Assembly: GCA_001051155.2 (NCBI GenBank)
Contig: JYIP02000009.1
Location: forward strand, 434,001-498,000
Direction of reading: 5' to 3'
Origin: Chrysoporthe austroafricana
Lineage: Eukaryota; Ascomycota; Sordariomycetes; Diaporthales; Cryphonectriaceae
DNA: 64,000 nt
Under the pieces are notes generated by a model. The model saw only the letters and a program-made list of their open reading frames with translations, made no database searches and was not told where the DNA came from. The position numbers were made by a program, and so were the translations under genes. Shown piece by piece: positions 58,766 through 64,000 of this stretch (its first letter is position 1; the number at the start of each line of letters is the position of its first letter).

Positions 58766-60027
58766 ATGTCCATGTCTAGATCAAAAAGCATGACATCGCC
58801 GTCCAAGAAACAGCCCGAGGCTGTGGCTGACAAGGTGCTCAAGAGGGCCGAAGTGGGCAAGGTAAGGAACACGAAGTCTCTTCCCTTATCATCATCACCA
58901 TCACGCACCTCCCTCCCCTCCCCTTGGTCCATCGACACCTGTCGACATCGACATCCACTGCCCGGCCGAAGCCTCGTGACCGCTGACCCTGGGGCCCCGT
59001 CTTCCCTCCCTCGCAGATGGCCCGCCGCCTCCAGAGCCGCCTTGCCCTGGCCCAGTTCAAGACCAAACGGGGCTGGGAGGACCTCTCGCTCGACGTGATC
59101 GAGCCCAAGTACGAGGAGGAGCTCCGGCAGCACAAGGCAGCCCTCCGACGCAAACGCCTGGCCGACGGCGAGATCCTGTCCGACTCCTCCTCCAATGCGT
59201 CCGACCTCCCCTACCCTACGAGGGCCCTCATGAGCTCGCCCTTGAAGGCTCCCTTGTTCTCCGACGCCATCGGCTCTAGCAACGGGAGCAGCGGCCACCG
59301 CAAGCGGACGTACCTCTCGAGCTTCGACAACGACCTCAACCTCTCGTCGAGCCCGGCCAAGCGCTACAGGCTCTCGCCCACCGCCCACAAGTCCTTCCCG
59401 GGCCACCACGTCTCGTGGAGCGACAGCCGCCACAGCCTGGCACAGTCCTCCCCCCTCAAGCCTCGCCGGCAGACACACTTCAAGACCTCTGCCGGGCCGG
59501 ACGTGTCCCTCTTCCCGTCCTCCACCCGCCTCGATCGGAGCCTCACGACCCCGAACTTCACCGCCGTCGACGAGGACGACGACGACCTCCTCCCGTCCCA
59601 CTCGTTCCTCGTCACCGGCACGGGGTCCTCGCCGCCCACCACCCCTGTCATGGGCAACCGCCGCCTCGGCTCGCGTAATGTAGACAAGAACGGGGGCAAG
59701 TTTGAGTCGAGGGACGAGGGGGCAGAGCTGCTGCTGTACATGAAGTCGTCGCCGACGCCGGCCGGCCTCCCGCCCCGGAGCCAGATGGAGCCGCCGTCCA
59801 CACCCCCGCCGAAGCACCTCGGCTTCACCCCCCAGGCCATGGCCACGCCCAACCTGGACAACCCCCTGTTCCCGCACACACCGGGCCAGGCGTTCAACTT
59901 TGCGGACTACCTGAACATGACGCCCAGCCCGGCGCAGAAGACGTGGAAGACGCCGATTCCCCTCAGCTCCGCCAAGACACCGCGGAGCGTGGCCAGGAGG
60001 CACCTCGCCTTCGACCCGATCATCTGA
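58766..60027 (+). CDS. Whi5/Nrm1-family G1/S transcription repressor
   Basis: Two exons, 58766-58861 and 59017-60027, with a 155-nt GTAAGG...GCAG intron, encode 368 residues. The splice site puts the conserved short motif directly after the first exon: KMARRLQSRLALAQFKTKRG and then WEDLSLDVIEPKYEEEL, which matches the one conserved region (about 33-60) of Whi5/Nrm1 proteins that binds SBF/MBF. The remainder is Ser/Pro/Thr-rich, with many SP/TP sites that would suit cyclin-dependent kinase, and a conserved-looking tail (FNFADYLNMTPSPAQ). Such proteins hold back G1/S genes until phosphorylated. The family call rests on the short motif and overall layout. Confidence 0.75.
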
Positions 60028-60153
60028 AGGGGCTGGGAACCTCAATACTGGATAATTTTACGAAGAAAACGACTCGACCGTCGTCATGCCGGACCGCCGG
60101 GTCGGGCACCCCGTTTCCTATGTACGTGATACCTGGCTCACGACGAGCCCCCT

Positions 60154-60189
<36 letters not shown>

Positions 60190-61905
60190 ATCAACAACCC
60201 GCGAATCTGCGACACTACGCCTTCCCACGACATCATCCCGACCTGTACCTGATTACTGCATTTCTGCATCAAACATGTCCCCCAACCCCCCTAAACCCCC
60301 AATTGCCCTCGACGGGACAAAAATACGAGACGCACGAGACCCGACACCACCTGCGAAAAAAAATGTTACCTGCACCGATCGACCTACAACCCCCTTGACC
60401 CGATTGGGCGGCGTTCCGGAACCTATCACAGCACGACTTGCTTTTTCTACACTTCTAGGTGGAAATATGTAGCGGAGGGCGGAAATTGTATGAACACCTG
60501 CGGACACGGGGAGGAGAGTAAACAAGGTATGCGCCGATTTGGGCCCGGGAGGGACAGATTGAGAGAAATCGGGGTTTGGCTGATAAAACACGCCTCGGGA
60601 AAGCTAGGGGGAGGGAGGGAAGGTTGGGGATCTTAGTGCCCCTCATTCTTGGAGGTTCAAACCTACCCTGTCCGTTTGACGCGTCGTCGCGTTTTCTCGC
60701 GTCGGGGGACCCGCCCCCCTTAGGCAGAACCAATCAGACTGAAGACTTTTTGTGGGCCCGGATGATGTCATACTCTTGTTGCTTTTTTGGGCGTGCTACC
60801 CTTTTTTGATTTTTGTTTGAAAGGTTCCGAGGGAGGTACCCACATGCCACGAGGCGAGGTGTTCGTCTCGCGTGAATGACTAATACGAAAGTCTGTTTGG
60901 GCAGGGCGAGTCGGAGGGGGAAACACGGATGATTGATTGATAGGAACATAGCTGTATGAATGGAACATGATAGATTGCGTGGGTATGTATGCATCGTATT
61001 TTTTTTGTGATGCCGTTTTTGAGGATTTTTGGTGGTGGGGAGTGAGTGAGTGCACTTTCTTGACTGGCTTGCCGCTGTGAAACCCCTGCTGCTGTGTGTG
61101 GTTTTGAAGGCGTTTTGGGGAGGGGGAGGGGGGGGTTGTGCTTGTGTAATGAATGGTGTTGCCGTCTCCTTGACGCCTGCGAGTCCTAGGAGCTGCACTG
61201 CACTGTCTAGTCCATATCGGTTGGGGGATCTACTATTACAAATTTACACCGAGTGGTTGAGGGTGGGATCGCCTACCCTTCTCACTGGTGCGGGTTACAT
61301 GCTTCTGCTTTGCTTGTGAGTCATGGTGTGGCACGCATGCATGCATCAGGTGCCGTGCGTAGAACGGGGATGCATGATTATCGGGAACGGTTGGCGGAAG
61401 GAGTGGCAGCCAGACGCAGAGAGCCATTCCTAGGTTAGGTGAGGCAAAAGCTGCAGCGAGAAGGAAGGGGGGAATGATTCACACGGAAGCAAGCGCGGTC
61501 TCAAGGTATCAGAACATAAGTCACAAGAGAGGGGGACTCGTGTGAACGATCATCGGACTGCAGGTATTCTCGTAGTGGTCCCTTTCTATCATCTGAAGAA
61601 TCCCTGTGCTTGCGAAATCAAGGCCAGTCATCTCCGCCGCCACGCGCAGTGAGGCTCTTCCGTCGATGGAGCGTGTCTGCCACGGGCTGTTTGTTGGTAC
61701 ACGGCAGACCACGGAGCCGGGGCGCCGGTCGTCTGTCTGCTCTTCCTCCTCCTTGGGTGAAGAGAAATGTCAAGGACCATCACTTCGAGACGCCCCTATG
61801 CCGTACAGCGGGCATGTTTGCCCACCCTTCTTCACAGGGCTCTCAATGCCAACCTCCCACCCCTGGCTTCACTCCCACATCATCCATCGGAGACGCCCGA
61901 CACCC
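60028..61905. other. Convergent intergenic region with CA repeat
   Basis: 1.9 kb between the WHI5-like gene (+) and the UCH gene (-). It holds a CA dinucleotide tract and C-rich sequence; no supported gene. Confidence 0.5.
60155..60188 (+). repeat. (CA)n microsatellite
   Basis: About 16 AC/CA units in the 3' region of the WHI5-like gene. Confidence 0.85.
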
Positions 61906-63545
61906 TCATGGCACGAGGCCCTGCAGCTCGCCCCTCTCCGCGATCTTCTTGGCCCACTTGTGCACGACGCGCCCGTAGTCCTTCTTCCGGCCCGAGCACA
62001 GCGTCTCCTCGTGCGCGACCTCGGCCTCAACCTGCGCGTACTCGGCCGTGATGCGCATCTGCTCGACCTGCAGCATCTCGACCGCGCCGCGCCGCGCCTC
62101 GTCGCACTGCGCCGTGTCGACCACGTCGCGGTCCGGCCGCGCCCGCCCCACCTGCTCCGGCGTGAGGCCGAACCGCGCCAGCGCGCCCGCGTCGATGCCC
62201 CCGCCCTCGCCTGCGCCCGCGTCCGCGTCCGGGTCGACAAACAGCCGGCCCGGGTCCAGCGCCCGCCGCACCCCCGGCGGCGTTGCCGCGTACACCGCCG
62301 ACAGCGTGCGGATGTTGGTCAGGAGCTGCCGCCGCAGCGCCGGGTGCGGGGACTCGCACACCGCCAGCACGCTAACCATGTCGTCCCCCGCGGCGGCCAT
62401 CCGGGCCTCGATGCCCCGCAGCGCGATCTGCACCCAGGAGGCACCGCCGTCCCCCTCCCCCTCCCCCTCGCCGTTGCTGCCCGCCGCTGCCGTCGCGGGG
62501 CCTAGGGATACCGGCTTCTCCTCCAGCCCGTCGAGGACCCAGACCTGCCCGTCCACGTGCACGAAGGCCTTGTAGTGGCAGGCGTTCTCGTCCGCGCCTC
62601 TGCGGCGCCTCTTGCGGGCGGCGGCGGCCGAGGAGGCGGCGGAGGGCTTGCGCTTCTTGGTGGTGCCGGCGGAGGAGGCCTTGCGCCGGGCGGGCTTCCT
62701 GCCGCTGGTGGCGGTGGTGGCGGCCGTCGCCGGGTCTTCCTCGGGCCAGCCGCTGCAGTCGTCGAACTCGTTGGAGAGCAGGAGGTCAGCGTTGAGGTGC
62801 TCCAGGCAGCGCGCGTAGGAGTTGTGGACCTGGCGCATGGGCTGGTTGGTCTCGAGGAGGTAGCCGCGGAGCGGGGCTGGGAGGGAGGCGGTCTGGGCCT
62901 TGAAGGCCGTCAGGCCGGGGCCCAAGTCCACCGTGGGCTGGTTCATGAGGATGTTCAGGAGCGCGACGGTCGCGCAGCCGTTCGCCATGGTCTGATTGGC
63001 GAACCACAGGTTGGAGGGTGGCGGGGTGGCGGGGTCCTCCTGGTCTTCATTGGCATATCTGCAGAGGAAGACAAAACCCAGGATAGGTTGCCTGAAAGCG
63101 TGTGTTAGAAAGACCTTGGGCCTAGGAGGGGAAGGGAGATAGTTCGACGTGGGGTGTGAGCACGTACGGTAAGAACTCAACGTCATCCATAGAGACGCTG
63201 AACATCTCGGCTACCTTAACATCCTTGACACCGAGGTCACGAAGTAGGCCGCTGAAGAATGCCTGTGTGGAGGATTAGCCGGGGTTTTCATGAGGTGAAC
63301 CTTTTAGAGGGGCTACACACTGGCTCTGACTCCATCTCAACCCATGCCTTCCAGCTGTCCTGGTCGCTACCAGTGTGCGTCGTCAGGGCATTACCCAGAA
63401 GGTCGGCAGCAGGGCCATCCGGTGTCCCAGGGCCACCGGGTGTCTCTGGGCTCCTCTCACGGGTAGCAACCGCAGAGATCTTGGCAGATGCTTTGCTTGC
63501 TGCATTGCGCGGCATCATGGCGCGTCGCACAGCGGGTGGGGGCAT
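61906..63545 (-). CDS. Ubiquitin C-terminal hydrolase of the UCH37/BAP1 type
   Basis: Three exons on the minus strand, 63545-63321, 63262-63168 and 63091-61906, encode 501 residues. UCH enzymes are cysteine proteases that release ubiquitin. The catalytic set is complete: Gln140 and Cys146 in NQTMANGCATVALLN, His279 in HYKAFVHVDG and Asp294 in WVLDGLEEKPV, with the usual spacings. The first splice site makes the family segment WVEMESEPAFFSGLLRDLG. Between Cys and His lies an insert rich in Lys, Arg, Ala and Ser (KPARRKASSAGTTKKRK, ARKRRRRG) that should act as nuclear signal. The C-terminal helical part (EMLQVEQMRITAEYAQVEAE) resembles the UCH37 tail region that docks to Rpn13 or INO80 partners. 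The first donor is GTGTGT. An alternative start lies nine codons downstream. Confidence 0.9.
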
Positions 63546-64000
63546 CTCGACGTCTCGGTGCTTGACCTAGGTCGGGAGTGCCTCGGGCTGTAGTAGCTGC
63601 AGGTCTGGTGTTCTTGAGGGATGGACAGGTCCAGGAGACAGAGAGGTTTGATTTTGATCAGCGGTTTTGTAATGGGTGCCTGGATCCAGCTGACCAATCT
63701 GGTATGGGTTGAAAGAAAAGGCAGATGCGTCGAGCACTGAGCCTGAGGTGAGAGGAGGGCAACAGGCACGTCGAGAACAATGATAGCCCCCCAACCTGTG
63801 AGCTCACTTGCAGCTTCTGGAAAGAGCAGCACAGAGGGCCTTCTTGCTGGCTCCGAGCCTCATGCTGGGCTCTAAGATTGTCCCATATCATACCGAGTAT
63901 TCTGGAAGAGGGTCCAAGTCTGAAAGTAGCCTGATATTGCGGCTATTGGGTCTGTGGTATAGGGCTCATCGGGAGCATGAGGACACCGCCAGGATGGATC
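63546..64000. other. Upstream region of the UCH gene, window end
   Basis: Promoter side of the UCH gene. Overlapping short frames exist on the minus strand but none can be supported as a gene. Confidence 0.45.

Noticed and set aside
58759..60045. 428-codon open frame antisense to the WHI5-like gene
   Set aside because: Gly/Arg/Val-rich mirror of a Ser/Pro-rich coding strand; the plus strand has the conserved motif and a clean intron.

Overview
This is nuclear DNA from a filamentous ascomycete, most likely a Sordariomycete. Protein genes are broken by short introns (about 51 to 181 nt) with GTRNGT donors, CTAAC/CTAAT-like branch sites and YAG acceptors. The proteins are of clear Pezizomycotina type, repeat relics carry stop codons of the kind left by repeat-induced mutation, and the intergenic regions are long. 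I cannot name the species.

Left part (1 to 18.8 kb), mostly housekeeping genes: the 3' part of a DPH7 WD40 gene (+), GPI transamidase subunit GAA1 (-), a four-exon RBD2-type rhomboid protease (-), five-exon mitochondrial aconitase (-), a probable small decayed gene at 9.9-10.4 kb (-), three-exon BUD20-type zinc-finger ribosome factor (+), a two-exon HAD 'Swiss-army-knife' protein with an RGG tail (+), and four-exon cytosolic threonyl-tRNA synthetase (-).

Middle (18.8 to 33.1 kb): an AT-richer island (about 19 to 22.5 kb) holds relics, namely a frameshifted membrane/beta-propeller gene and a retrotransposon gag-like fragment with a nonsense codon. It is followed by a three-exon FBXO21-like F-box/YccV gene (+). 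Just downstream, at 25469-25637, is the most remarkable object in the window: a structurally complete tRNA-Leu(UAA) gene that carries, besides the normal anticodon-loop intron, a 72-nt insert in its D-loop with the full signature of a spliceosomal intron. A 5 kb gene-free stretch leads to a seven-exon SKN7-type HSF/response-regulator gene (+) with a 17-nt exon.

Right part (33.1 to 64 kb): a 6.7 kb gene-poor gap, eIF2B-epsilon/GCD6 (+), phosphatidylserine synthase CHO1 (-), a Dal5-type MFS transporter (-), a 7 kb gap with AT-rich relic sequence and a pyrimidine-rich leader, a zinc metallopeptidase with a jacalin-like lectin tail (+), a WHI5/NRM1-type G1/S repressor (+), and a UCH37/BAP1-like ubiquitin hydrolase (-). 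The genes are individually transcribed housekeeping or regulatory genes with no sign of a metabolic cluster. Gene models were spliced by hand from splice motifs and protein-family continuity; reading frame is preserved across every junction given.
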